Positions 25,116-34,034 of a DNA stretch of 64,000 bases are shown in pieces. The notes under the pieces were generated by a model. That model was not told the DNA's origin and ran no database searches. It saw nothing but the letters and a program-made list of their open reading frames with translations. Position 1 is the stretch's first letter, and every line of letters starts with the position of its first letter. Source of the DNA: Streptomyces sp. Ag109_O5-1 (GTDB taxonomy: Bacteria; Actinomycetota; Actinomycetes; Streptomycetales; Streptomycetaceae); NCBI RefSeq assembly GCF_003814875.1, contig NZ_RKQF01000001.1:868001-932000 (forward strand), written 5' to 3'. The position numbers and the translations under genes are program-made.

Positions 25116-26048
25116 GTGGGCATCTTCGTCCTTCTGCCGCTCGTCCTGCCCCTGACCGCGTGGCCGATCGCCCGCCTGGCCGAACAGCGTCTCCATCCGC
25201 GCACCGCGACCGTGCTGCTCACCACGGTCGCCACCGTCATGGCCCTGTGCAGCACGGTGTGCCTGGCCCTGCTGATGGTGGTGGGCACCGCACAACTGCC
25301 CGGCAACCCGCTCCCGGACGGCTGGTCGGACCCCGAAGTGCGCGAGAGCGTGCCGCGGCACGAGATCGCCGGGAAAGCGGCCATCCCGGCGCTCCTCGCG
25401 GTCCTGGCCGGCTGCGCACGCGCGCTGGCGCGCCACCGCCGGGTGCGGCGACGGGCCCATCAGGCCCTCGAAGGCCTGCCGCGTTCCCAGGTCGCGGTCC
25501 TGCCGGACGCCCAGCCCTACGCCTACGCGCTGCCCGGCGGCCCGCGCGACCGCATCGTGGTGTCCACGGCGATGCTCGCCCGCCTCACCTCCCGCGAGCG
25601 CCGCGCCCTGTTCGCACACGAGCGCGCCCATCTCACCGCCCGGCACCACCGCCATCTGCTGTCCGTCCGGCTCGCCGCCCGCGCCAACCCGTTCCTGCTG
25701 CCCCTGCGGACCGCCGTCGCCTACACCGCGGAACGCTGGGCGGACGAGGAGGCGGCACAGACCGTGGGCAGCCGCAGAACCGTCGCCCGGGCGATCGGCA
25801 CGGCCGCCCTCGTCTCCCGCGGCACCCCCGCCCCCACACTCGCCGGCCTGGCCGCACCGGGGCCGCTCCCCCGCCGGGTCGCGGCCCTGCTCGGCCCGCC
25901 GCCCGCCCTGCGCGACTGGCCGTCCCCGTTCACCACCGCCGGACTCGCCCTGTGGACCGCCACCGCCGGCGCCGCACTGTCGGCCATGTTCTCCGCCAAC
26001 TCGGCCGTCACCCTGCTGTTGCTCCTCCGCGCGGCCACACCGCTGTAA
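25116..26048 (+). CDS. M56-family membrane zinc metalloprotease (BlaR1/MecR1-like, no sensor domain)
   Basis: The 310-residue protein has four hydrophobic segments at about 1-20, 32-55, 88-105 and near the C-terminus, and the zinc motif HERAH in 'ALFAHERAHLTARHH'. This is the M56 peptidase layout without a penicillin-binding domain. In BlaR1 systems the protease cleaves the BlaI-type repressor after a signal. The GTG at 25116 follows the BlaI stop by 8 bases, with GGGGAGGA 12 bases upstream. The inducer is unknown. Confidence 0.82.
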   Translation: MGIFVLLPLVLPLTAWPIARLAEQRLHPRTATVLLTTVATVMALCSTVCLALLMVVGTAQLPGNPLPDGWSDPEVRESVPRHEIAGKAAIPALLAVLAGCARALARHRRVRRRAHQALEGLPRSQVAVLPDAQPYAYALPGGPRDRIVVSTAMLARLTSRERRALFAHERAHLTARHHRHLLSVRLAARANPFLLPLRTAVAYTAERWADEEAAQTVGSRRTVARAIGTAALVSRGTPAPTLAGLAAPGPLPRRVAALLGPPPALRDWPSPFTTAGLALWTATAGAALSAMFSANSAVTLLLLLRAATPL

Positions 26049-26050
26049 CG

Positions 26051-26086
26051 ACCGCCGTTTCCATCCGGACCGCCGTTTCCATCCGG
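26051..26086. repeat. tandem 18-bp repeat between convergent genes
   Basis: ACCGCCGTTTCCATCCGG occurs twice, exactly and back to back (26051-26068 and 26069-26086), in the short gap between the M56 gene and the leftward gene ending at 26092. Confidence 0.8.
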
Positions 26087-26091
26087 AAGGA

Positions 26092-26748
26092 CTAACGCGC
26101 GACGCGCTCGCCCCGTTGCACCATCCGTTCCTCCTCGATGCGCCCGAGGAGGAACGGGACCATCCCCCGCTCCAGCAGAGCCAGTTCCCAGGTCAGCCGG
26201 GCCCCGGTCGCATCCGGGGGCGTATCGCGCTCGGCTTCGGGGCGGCCCCGGGCCGCCGCCACCGAGACCCGCACGGCATCGCCGACGGCCGCTCCGACGG
26301 CGATCGCCTCGACCAGCAGCCCGGCGGCGACCAGGCCGACCCCGGCATGGGGGCGGCCGCCGTAGCAATGCGCGGCGAATCCGGACAGCAGCAGCACCAG
26401 CCCGGTCACCGCCGGCACCCGCCACCGGAGCACCGGGAGCGCGGACGGTTTCGCGGCCGCACCCGGCGGTCCGGTGGCCGGCGGCCCGCCCTCGCGGGCC
26501 GCGGCCAGGGTTTCGAGATAGGCGCGGTACTCGATGTCCGCGAACGCCACGATGGCCGCTCGCGCCCGCAGCGCCCGGTCTCGCAACTCCTCACAGCCGA
26601 GCGGACCGACGCCCCCGCCGATCGCCTCGGCGACCTGTTCGAGCCCCAGGGCCCGATCCAGCATCCGCTCGAACACCGCGTTCAACTCCGGCAGCGGCCG
26701 TCCAGGACCCGTCACGCATCCCCCGATGCTCGAAGGCCCGCCGTTCAC
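26092..26748 (-). CDS. hypothetical membrane protein
   Basis: The 218-residue protein has a soluble helical N-terminal region ('ELNAVFERMLDRALGLEQV', 'ELRDRALRARAAIVAFADIE') and two transmembrane segments near the centre ('VPAVTGLVLLLSGFAAHC' and 'GVGLVAAGLLVEAIAVGAA'). A charged C-terminal helix is next. No known family was recognised. A GTG 11 codons downstream (26715) is an alternative start. A TTGCGCAA site lies 60 bases upstream of the ATG. Confidence 0.55.
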   Translation of the reverse strand: MNGGPSSIGGCVTGPGRPLPELNAVFERMLDRALGLEQVAEAIGGGVGPLGCEELRDRALRARAAIVAFADIEYRAYLETLAAAREGGPPATGPPGAAAKPSALPVLRWRVPAVTGLVLLLSGFAAHCYGGRPHAGVGLVAAGLLVEAIAVGAAVGDAVRVSVAAARGRPEAERDTPPDATGARLTWELALLERGMVPFLLGRIEEERMVQRGERVAR

Positions 26749-26807
26749 GGTCCGTCACCGAGCGATGACGCTCGCGGCGGGGAGTCGCGAGTCTAACGGT
26801 TCCGGAC

Positions 26808-26815
26808 TTGCGCAA
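26808..26815. promoter_or_regulatory. TTGCGCAA palindrome upstream of 26748 start
   Basis: The octamer lies 59 bases before the ATG at 26748; ACGACAGAGCAAC follows, so a GCAA half-site is again nearby. This is the fourth copy seen between 20 and 27 kb. Confidence 0.35.
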
Positions 26816-26877
26816 ACGACAGAGCAACGGCGGGCCACCGGCTCCTGGACATACTGGTTGCGGGTCGGTGTCGCCGG

Positions 26878-27849
26878 TCAGGGCAGGGTCCAGATTCGGA
26901 CGGTGACGAAGTAGAAGACGACGGCCCAGCAGGCCAGTGCCGCCACGACGATGCCGAGGCCACGCAGGTTGGCCCTCGCGGGTTCCTCCGGCGGCGGCCG
27001 CAGCCACCGCCCGAGCAGCGGGTTCACGTAGTAGGGCATGGTCAGGAAACTCATGATGAAACTCGACAGCAGGTTGCCCACGAGCAGACCGATCCAGAGC
27101 GGCAGGTGCAGCGGGGACAGCGCGAGGGTCAGCAGGACGACGGTCGGGTAGAGGCCGACCCAGATGGCGAGGGAGGTCCTGGTCTCGGAGGGCGGCGGTG
27201 GTGTCTCCTTGCCGTTGCCCTCGAAGGCGAACCAGCTGCCGAACGAGTTGTCGATCGTACGCAGGTCGAAGTCGCTGAATTTCTTGCCCTCGGCCAGCAC
27301 CTCCTGCCGTTGAGGCGATGTGAGCCAGGCGTCGAGGTGCTCGGCGCTGTCGTAGCGGTACAGCGTGGTCCACTCCTCCTGGAGTCCCTCGACGGGGCGG
27401 AAGAGCTCGGTCCCGCGAAACCCCTCGAACCTGCTCTCCTCCTCGACCATGCGGTGCTGCCAGTCGAGGAAGTCGTCGACCTGGTTCGGATGGACGCGGT
27501 GTGTGACCACCACGGTGACCAGCGGATCCAGTGACTGGGTGCCGCTGCTGACCACCTGCTGGGTCGCCGGACCGTCGAAATACCTGGCGCCGACGTCGAG
27601 ATACGTCTGCCTGGTCGCGCTGTTGATCCACGCCTGCAGATGAGCCACCGAGTCGAACCGGTACACGACCACCCAGTCGGTCTGCAGCCGGGTCGGCGGG
27701 GAGACCTCGGCGCCGAGGAAACCGGGGTAGTAGGAGGCAGCGGTGTTGAGATCCTCCTGCCAGGACTCGAACTGCCGCTCCATCCCGGGCAGGACCTTCT
27801 GGCCGATGATCGCCGTCGCCGCGGCGGCGATGTTCCGTTCGGCGTTCAT
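26878..27849 (-). CDS. membrane-anchored double ABM-domain (antibiotic biosynthesis monooxygenase) protein
   Basis: The 323-residue protein has two ferredoxin-like ABM domains in tandem. The first (about 8-100) includes 'FLGAEVSPP' and 'WVVVYRFDSVAHLQAWINS'. The second (about 108-200) includes 'FRGTELFRP' and 'WTTLYRYDSAEHLDAWLTS'. Three C-terminal helices follow ('LYPTVVLLTLALSPLHL', 'IGLLVGNLLSSFIMSFL', 'GIVVAALACWAVVFYFV'). Its start is only 6 bases after the stop of the molybdenum hydroxylase gene, so the two share an operon. ABM folds can be oxygenases, heme-handling or binding proteins; the role here is unknown. Confidence 0.8.
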   Translation of the reverse strand: MNAERNIAAAATAIIGQKVLPGMERQFESWQEDLNTAASYYPGFLGAEVSPPTRLQTDWVVVYRFDSVAHLQAWINSATRQTYLDVGARYFDGPATQQVVSSGTQSLDPLVTVVVTHRVHPNQVDDFLDWQHRMVEEESRFEGFRGTELFRPVEGLQEEWTTLYRYDSAEHLDAWLTSPQRQEVLAEGKKFSDFDLRTIDNSFGSWFAFEGNGKETPPPPSETRTSLAIWVGLYPTVVLLTLALSPLHLPLWIGLLVGNLLSSFIMSFLTMPYYVNPLLGRWLRPPPEEPARANLRGLGIVVAALACWAVVFYFVTVRIWTLP

Positions 27850-27855
27850 GATGGC

Positions 27856-30573
27856 TCAGCCTGCCGACACCGACTGCTCCGCGGGGAGCCGGCCGTAGAT
27901 GCGTTCCGGGGTCAGCGGCAGGGCGCGGAAGCGGACGCCCGTCGCGTCATGCACCGCGTTCGCCAGCGCGGGGGCGACCGGGTTGATGCAGCACTCCGCC
28001 ATCCCCTTCGCCCGCACGGGACCCACCGAGTCCGCCGAGCCCACCAGCAGCACCTCGGTGCGGGGGATGTCGGCGTAGGTGGGGATGCGGTAGTTGCGGA
28101 GGTTCGGGTTGACCATGACGCCGTTGCCGTCGACGTGGTGGTTCTCGGTCAGCGCGAAGCCGATCCCCTGGGCGACACCGCCCTCGATCTGTCCCCGGAC
28201 CTGCGCCGGGTTGATGATCACTCCGGCGTCGGCCGCCTGCACGCTGTACAGGATCCGTATCTCACCGGTCACACGGTGCACGGCGACCCGGAACCCCTGG
28301 GTGTTTGAGGTGACGCTCCGGGGCGAGCCGTACGCCTTGCGCGCGGCAGTAAAACGGATGCCGCGCTTGCGGGCCGACGCGACGAGTTCGGCCAGCGACA
28401 CCCGCCGGTCCCCGCAGCGGACACCGTCGTCGTCCATCGTGCACAGCACGACATGGACGCCGGTCTGTCTGGCGGCGAACTCCAGGATGCGGTCGCGTAC
28501 GGCGCCCGCCGCCCGCTGGACCGCGTTGCCCGCCACGAAGAGGCCCGCGCTCGCGAAGGCGCCGGTGTCGAATCCCGTGCGGTCGGTGTCGGACTGCACC
28601 AGACGGATCCGGGACGGCGTCGTACCCAGCTGGTCGGCCGCGATCTGGACATGCGCGGTGGAGGTTCCCTCTCCGAACTCGACGGTCCCGACGGCGAGTT
28701 CGTAGATGAGATCGTCGCCCAGGGTGACCCAGGCCTCGGAGAGGTGTTCGGTCGGGGGCGCGGTCTCGTGCAGGGAACTCGCGACGCCGACACCGACGAG
28801 CCACTGGGGGCCCAGGGACGGCGGGCCGGCCGTACGGGCCAGGGCGTCGCCCACCAGGTCGATGCACTCGGCGAGCCCGTCCTCGGTGAAGACCACGTCG
28901 TCGGGGCCGTCGTGCAGGGCGACCAGGGGGTCGCCCGGCCGCACGATGTTGCGTCGGCGCAGTTCCAGCGGGTCGATGTGCAGGGCGCGGGCCAGTTCGT
29001 CCATCGCCGACTCCACGGCGAACGCCGGCTGTGTCATGCCGTAGCCGCGCAGCGCCCCGCTCGGCACGGTGTTCGTGTAGACGGAGTACGCGTCGTACTT
29101 CTTGTTGGGGCAGCGGTAGATCATGACGGCGGCGCCGCCCGCGTACAGCGTCTCGCCGCCGTGGTTGCCGTACGCGCCGGTGTTCGACACGTTGCGCATC
29201 TGGAACGCGGTGAGCGTTCCGTCGGCCTTCGCGCCGAGTCTGACGGTCAGGGTCATCGGATGCCGCGGGGAGGCCGTGGTGAACTCCTCCTCGCGGGTGT
29301 ACTCCAGGCAGGCGGGCCGCCCGGTGTCCAGGGTGGCGAGCGCGACCAGGTCCTCCGCGATCACGTCCTGCTTCCCGCCGAATCCGCCGCCGACGCGCTT
29401 GCAGAACACCCTCACCTGGTCCGGGCGGAGCGCGAACAGGTACTCCAGTTTGACCTTCGCGATCGACGGTGACTGCGAACTGGTGCGGACGTTCAGCCGG
29501 CCGTCCTGCATCCAGGCGATGGCACCGTGGGTCTCCAGATGCGCGTGCTGCACCCGCGGGGAGAAGTACGTGCCTTCGTGGATCACGTCGGCCGCGGCGA
29601 ACCCCTCGTCGACATCGCCGATGTGCGAGTGGAGTTCGATCAGGATGTTGTGGGCGGGGTCGCGGACGAACGGATCGTGGGAGCCGTGCAGTTGAGGTGC
29701 GCCGTCGGCCATCGCGGCCTCGGGGTCGAACACCGCCGGCAGCACGTCGTACTCGACGACGAGACGACGGCAGCCCTCCTCGGCCGCACCGACGGTGTCC
29801 GCCAGGACCGCGGCGACGCGCTGGCCGGCGAAGCGGACCGTGTCGTCGAGGATGCAGGTGTCGTCCGGGTCGACCAGGTGGTCGGTGTGGATCGCCGTGG
29901 TGAAGCGTCTGCGGGGTACGTCCTGCCAGGTGTAGACGCGGTGCACGCCGGGCACCGCGAGGGCGGCGCTCTTGTCGATCGAGCGGATCCGGGCGTGTGC
30001 GTGGGGCGAGTGCAGCACCTTGAGGTGCAGCATGCCGTCGATGTGGGTGTCCAGGGTGAACTCGGCATGCCCGGTGACCACGTCGTGGCCCGCAGGCGCG
30101 CCGACGCTCGTCCCGACGGCCTTGCCCGGTGCCGCCGTCTCCACCGCGCCGACCCCCTTCACGGCGTCCTCGATCGCCCGGTATCCGGTGCAGCGGCAGA
30201 GGTTGCCCTTCAACGCCCGTGGCAGGTCGGCCTTCTGTTCCTCGGTGAAGGTCGCCGACGTCATGATCATCCCTGCGGTGCAGAAACCGCACTGGAATCC
30301 GGGGGCGTCCTCGAACTGCCGTTGCATGGGATGCGGGGCGCCGGGCCGTCCGAGGCCCTCGATCGTGGTCACCTCACGGCCGTCGGCACGGAACGCGGGG
30401 GTGATGCAGCTGTGCACCGGTGCGCCGTCCAGCCACACTGTGCAGGCGCCGCAGTCGCCCGCGTCGCATCCCTTCTTGACGCCGAAGTGGCCGAGTTCGC
30501 GCAGGAAGGTGCGCAGGCACTGGCCGGGAGCCGGTTCCCGGTCGAATCCCCTGCCGTTCACGAGGTAGCTCAT
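27856..30573 (-). CDS. xanthine dehydrogenase-family oxidoreductase: fused 2Fe-2S and molybdopterin subunits
   Basis: From the ATG at 30573 the protein is 905 residues. Residues 1-155 hold two 2Fe-2S sites: 'GCDAGDCGACTVWLDG' and the helical-domain pair 'CGFCTAG' and 'CRCTGYRA'. The molybdopterin part follows, with 'RVGGGFGGKQD', 'SGALRGYGMTQP' and 'GPVRAKGMAECCINP', whose Glu matches the catalytic base. Such enzymes hydroxylate aldehydes or N-heterocycles. In most homologues these are separate subunits, so the fusion is notable. It overlaps the FAD subunit gene by ATGA and is followed closely by the ABM-domain gene. Confidence 0.88.
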   Translation of the reverse strand: MSYLVNGRGFDREPAPGQCLRTFLRELGHFGVKKGCDAGDCGACTVWLDGAPVHSCITPAFRADGREVTTIEGLGRPGAPHPMQRQFEDAPGFQCGFCTAGMIMTSATFTEEQKADLPRALKGNLCRCTGYRAIEDAVKGVGAVETAAPGKAVGTSVGAPAGHDVVTGHAEFTLDTHIDGMLHLKVLHSPHAHARIRSIDKSAALAVPGVHRVYTWQDVPRRRFTTAIHTDHLVDPDDTCILDDTVRFAGQRVAAVLADTVGAAEEGCRRLVVEYDVLPAVFDPEAAMADGAPQLHGSHDPFVRDPAHNILIELHSHIGDVDEGFAAADVIHEGTYFSPRVQHAHLETHGAIAWMQDGRLNVRTSSQSPSIAKVKLEYLFALRPDQVRVFCKRVGGGFGGKQDVIAEDLVALATLDTGRPACLEYTREEEFTTASPRHPMTLTVRLGAKADGTLTAFQMRNVSNTGAYGNHGGETLYAGGAAVMIYRCPNKKYDAYSVYTNTVPSGALRGYGMTQPAFAVESAMDELARALHIDPLELRRRNIVRPGDPLVALHDGPDDVVFTEDGLAECIDLVGDALARTAGPPSLGPQWLVGVGVASSLHETAPPTEHLSEAWVTLGDDLIYELAVGTVEFGEGTSTAHVQIAADQLGTTPSRIRLVQSDTDRTGFDTGAFASAGLFVAGNAVQRAAGAVRDRILEFAARQTGVHVVLCTMDDDGVRCGDRRVSLAELVASARKRGIRFTAARKAYGSPRSVTSNTQGFRVAVHRVTGEIRILYSVQAADAGVIINPAQVRGQIEGGVAQGIGFALTENHHVDGNGVMVNPNLRNYRIPTYADIPRTEVLLVGSADSVGPVRAKGMAECCINPVAPALANAVHDATGVRFRALPLTPERIYGRLPAEQSVSAG

Positions 30574-31397
30574 GCCAGGTCCCCAGCCGTGAGTTCGCGG
30601 CGGATCTCCTCGGCGAAGTGCCGGGTCAGATGGCGACGGTGGTCGGGGGTCCCGTTGGGATCGGCGAACCAGACGTCGTCGGGCACCGCGTCGATGTGCC
30701 GCCGCACGGTCCGGGCATCGGGCAGGCGGTCGAAGGCGATCCGGACCGGCCGTGTGGTGCCGGCGGTGACGGTGAGCAACAGGTCGCCCCCGCCCGGCCG
30801 TTGGGTGCCGACGAGGAACACCGTCGAACGGCCGAGCCGGGTCAGCGTGAAGCGACGGTGTGCGGTGCGTCTGCGCAGCGCGTGGCGCGGGACGACGATG
30901 CGCCGGAGGATCTCCCCGGGGGCGAGGATGTTGCGGTGGTCGCCCGTGACGAAGTCGAGGGCGTCGACGAAGCGTATGGAGCCGTCGGCCGCCCACAGTT
31001 CGTACCGCGCCTCCATCGCGACCGTCAGCGTGATCATCGGGCCGGCCGGCAGGGACATGCAGATGTTGCCGCCGACGGTCGCCGCGTTCCAGACCTTGAA
31101 CGAGGACAGGAACGCCTCACAGCTCTGCCGGAAGAGAATCCCGGCGGTCCACTCCTGCGGCCAGGGGAAGGCGTACAGGTCATGGATGGTGCAGGTGGCG
31201 CCGATCTCCAGGGCCACCTCCGTCACGACCAGAGGCTCCCAGCGCAACGCCGTCAGGTCGATCAGCCGCCGCAGGTCCGGCTGCTCGGTGGAGTAGAGCC
31301 ATGTTCCGCCGGCGAGCCAGGCGTCGCCCTCGCGCCATTCGGTGCCCGGTCGCCCGGGCGGTCGCCGGACCACTTCGGTGATGGTGTTGAGGTCCAT
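30570..31397 (-). CDS. FAD-binding subunit of molybdenum hydroxylase
   Basis: From the ATG at 31397 the protein is 275 residues. It has 'WLAGGTWLYSTE' (the FAD pyrophosphate loop) and 'VWNAATVGGNICMSLPAGPM', the classic 'TxGGN' FAD motif of CoxM-type subunits. It passes electrons from the Fe-S/Mo subunit to an acceptor. A start 12 codons upstream exists but lacks a ribosome site, whereas 31397 has a GGTAGG-like one. It is the first gene of the operon; a TAAACTATGACA stretch just upstream could be its -10 region. Confidence 0.85.
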   Translation of the reverse strand: MDLNTITEVVRRPPGRPGTEWREGDAWLAGGTWLYSTEQPDLRRLIDLTALRWEPLVVTEVALEIGATCTIHDLYAFPWPQEWTAGILFRQSCEAFLSSFKVWNAATVGGNICMSLPAGPMITLTVAMEARYELWAADGSIRFVDALDFVTGDHRNILAPGEILRRIVVPRHALRRRTAHRRFTLTRLGRSTVFLVGTQRPGGGDLLLTVTAGTTRPVRIAFDRLPDARTVRRHIDAVPDDVWFADPNGTPDHRRHLTRHFAEEIRRELTAGDLA

Positions 31398-31761
31398 GAG
31401 AACCGACCTACCGGCCACTGAAACTTTTGTCATAGTTTATCGCAGCATGCGGACAGCGGCCCGACCGAAGGAAACCGAAAGTGTTTGACTCGGCACGTTC
31501 AGTCACCACATATTCCTGCGGTCCGGCCCCCGGAAACCTACCGCCCCGCCCGACAACTCACGGCGCGTCACGTCTCCGATCCCGTGATCGAATGCAGGTG
31601 CAGACGTCATGGCCCACGCCGTTCCAGCAGCCTTCACCCCTTCGGCGAGCAGGGTATTTGTGCTACTCATGAGATGTGCGGTGAGGGATCTCGGGGCTCG
31701 ACCGCATGAACTCGGGAACGTCTTCCGGCGCGCGCCGGAGTCAACGAACTGTGTGAGGCGC
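31398..31761. other. divergent intergenic region (FAD subunit / SpoIIE-type phosphatase)
   Basis: These 364 bases hold both promoters. The left end is AT-rich (AAACTTTTGTCATAGTTTAT). The right end has GAACTGTGTGAGGCG at 31746-31760, an exact 15-mer that also occurs at 21526-21540 upstream of the transglycosylase-like gene. No gene was recognised here. Confidence 0.4.
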
Positions 31762-33948
31762 ATGGATCCCACGCCCTCCTCTCCCTCCTCTTCCTCCGCT
31801 TCGCCGTACGACATGGTGAGCGGGGCCCTGGCGGATTACATCCCGAGGGCCGGAACGACGGCGGCCGCAGGCCGTGCCGCTCCGTCGGTGGGCTACCACG
31901 CGCGCCGGCCCTGGGGCGCCGGCGAGGAGAGCGAGGACGAGGAACAGATCCTCGGGGTGGTCAACCTCGACCGGGAGCTGAGGATCACCGGCTGCAACCT
32001 GGACGCCGCGCCTTTCGCGGGGGTGAGTGTCGCGCCCGGGTCCGCGTTCGTCGACCTGCTGCCGCCCGGGGACGTCCCGACGGTGACGCAACGGCTCCGG
32101 AGAGTTCTGGACACCGCAGAGGCGCACGTCGCCCGGGTCCAGAGCCTGCGGCGGGACGACGGCACCGAGCTGCTGGTCTCGATGAGCATCCTGCCCGCCG
32201 CGCCACCGCAGCAAGGCCTGACGGTCTCCCTGATCGCGATGGCCAAGCGGCTGCACCTGTACGCCTCCGCCACCGCGATCGGGATGTCGCTGGACATCGG
32301 GGAGACCGCGCAGTCCCTGGCCCAGTCCCTGCTGGCGTGGGGGGACGTGGCCGCCGTGGACCTCGACTACGCCGTGTGGACGGGCGAGGCGGTCACCGAA
32401 CAGACGCACGAGCGCATCCGGCTGCGGCGCGCGGCCCTGGCGCCCGACCGGGCCTGGCCCGAGGGGTACCTGACCCCCGGGGACAACCTTCCCCGTGAGG
32501 CGAGCCGTCTGCTGGCCGGTGCGGTGATGCGTGACGACGTTCCCCGGGCCATTGTCATGTCCGACCGTGAGGCGATCGAGCAGACTCTCGCCGATCCGCA
32601 CCTGGTGCGCGCGATGGTGCCCGGCGACCGGCCGGTGAGTGTCGCCTGCATCCCGCTGGTCGTGGAAGGGCCCGAAGGCGCACCGGGGGCCGTCGTCCTG
32701 GGCGTGACGGAGGTCTGGCGGCGGCCGGATCGCCTCTTCAGCGAAGGCGAGCTGCTCGACCTGCAGGAACTCGTGGCGAAGACCGCCCGTCATGTGGACC
32801 TGGCCCGCCAGCATCAGCGTGAGCACGCCCAGGTGCTGGCGCTGCAGCGCCGGCTGCTGCCTCGGGCGGGCAGCGACACCATCGAGGTCGCCAGCGTCTA
32901 CGAGCCCACCACCCCCGACAGTGCGGGCGTCGGCGGTGACTGGGTGAACAGCTTTCCGCTGCCGGGTGACCGTACCGCGCTGGTGGTCGGTGACGTGGTG
33001 GGGCACGGTCTGGGGGCCGCGGCGGCCATGGGCCAGCTGAGCATGGAGGCCCGCGCGCTGCTGTCGGCGGGGCTGGGCCCCGGAGAGGTGCTGGAGCGTC
33101 TGGACGAGACGGTGACGCTGCTGGACGACACGGACGCGGGCCTGGCGGCCGGTTACAGCGCGCTGGGCTCGACGTGCTGCATCGCGGTCTACGATCCGGT
33201 CGACCACCGGGTGGCGATCTCCAACGCCGGGCATCTGCCCCCGGTCCTGGTCCATCCCGACGGGTCCGCCAAGACGGTCGCGGCGCAACCACACCCGGCG
33301 CTGGGAGCCGAGTTCGTCGTACGGGAGCCGTTCGACGTCCAGGAGTTCGCCGCCCCGCCCGGCTCGCTCCTCGTCCTCTACACCGACGGCCTGGTGGAGG
33401 ATCCGGCGGCCTCGATCGACGAGGGCATCGGCCGGCTGACGGACGCGGTGCGCGAGGTGCATCCCTGGGACGATCTGCAACAGGCCGCGCGTCGCGTCGT
33501 CGCCGGTCTGACCCCGCCAGGGCATCTGCGGGACGATGTGACCCTGCTGCTCGCCCGGATGACAGGCCGCCGCGGCCGGGACACCGCCACCTGGCATCTG
33601 CCCGCCCGCGACGACACCGCCGCCCGCACCCGCGCCCTGGCCTCCCCCCTCCTGCAGCGCTGGCACATCGGCGGCCAGGCCCGGGACAGTGCGCTGCTGG
33701 TGATCAGCGAACTGGTCACCAACGCCGTCCGGTTCGGCGCCGGGCCGGTCACGGTGCGGCTGGTGAAGAGCGGGAGTCTGCTGTCGTGCGAGGTCGGCGA
33801 CGCCGGCAACGGCCGGCCGCGCCTGCACCGCGGTGGGCTGCTCGACGACAGCGGGCGGGGTCTGCACGTCGTCCACAAGCTCACCATCCGCTGGGGGGTG
33901 CGGTGGACCGAGACCGGCAAGGCGGTGTGGGCGGAACTGGAGGCATGA
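31762..33948 (+). CDS. PAS-GAF-PP2C phosphatase with C-terminal anti-sigma kinase (HATPase) domain
   Basis: From the ATG at 31762 the protein is 728 residues. A PAS-like domain covers about 60-160 ('ILGVVNLDRELRITGCN'), and a GAF-like domain lies near 260-350. A SpoIIE/PP2C domain covers about 365-595, with metal-binding Asp in 'GVGGDWVNSF', 'VVGDVVGHGLGAAAAMG' and 'LVLYTDGLVED'. An RsbW-type HATPase domain follows ('VISELVTNAVRFG', 'DSGRGLHVVHKL'). Such proteins control anti-anti-sigma factors in the partner-switch stress response. Longer in-frame starts exist up to 31609. The spacing of GAGG to 31762 is short, so the start is uncertain. Confidence 0.85.
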   Translation: MDPTPSSPSSSSASPYDMVSGALADYIPRAGTTAAAGRAAPSVGYHARRPWGAGEESEDEEQILGVVNLDRELRITGCNLDAAPFAGVSVAPGSAFVDLLPPGDVPTVTQRLRRVLDTAEAHVARVQSLRRDDGTELLVSMSILPAAPPQQGLTVSLIAMAKRLHLYASATAIGMSLDIGETAQSLAQSLLAWGDVAAVDLDYAVWTGEAVTEQTHERIRLRRAALAPDRAWPEGYLTPGDNLPREASRLLAGAVMRDDVPRAIVMSDREAIEQTLADPHLVRAMVPGDRPVSVACIPLVVEGPEGAPGAVVLGVTEVWRRPDRLFSEGELLDLQELVAKTARHVDLARQHQREHAQVLALQRRLLPRAGSDTIEVASVYEPTTPDSAGVGGDWVNSFPLPGDRTALVVGDVVGHGLGAAAAMGQLSMEARALLSAGLGPGEVLERLDETVTLLDDTDAGLAAGYSALGSTCCIAVYDPVDHRVAISNAGHLPPVLVHPDGSAKTVAAQPHPALGAEFVVREPFDVQEFAAPPGSLLVLYTDGLVEDPAASIDEGIGRLTDAVREVHPWDDLQQAARRVVAGLTPPGHLRDDVTLLLARMTGRRGRDTATWHLPARDDTAARTRALASPLLQRWHIGGQARDSALLVISELVTNAVRFGAGPVTVRLVKSGSLLSCEVGDAGNGRPRLHRGGLLDDSGRGLHVVHKLTIRWGVRWTETGKAVWAELEA

Positions 33949-34034
33949 CGCCCGCGCCGCGACAAGACCGGAACAGAGCCCGGAGACGAGACCGGGACAG
34001 AGCCCGGATGCGCGGGGCGGTGGCGTGCTTCCGG

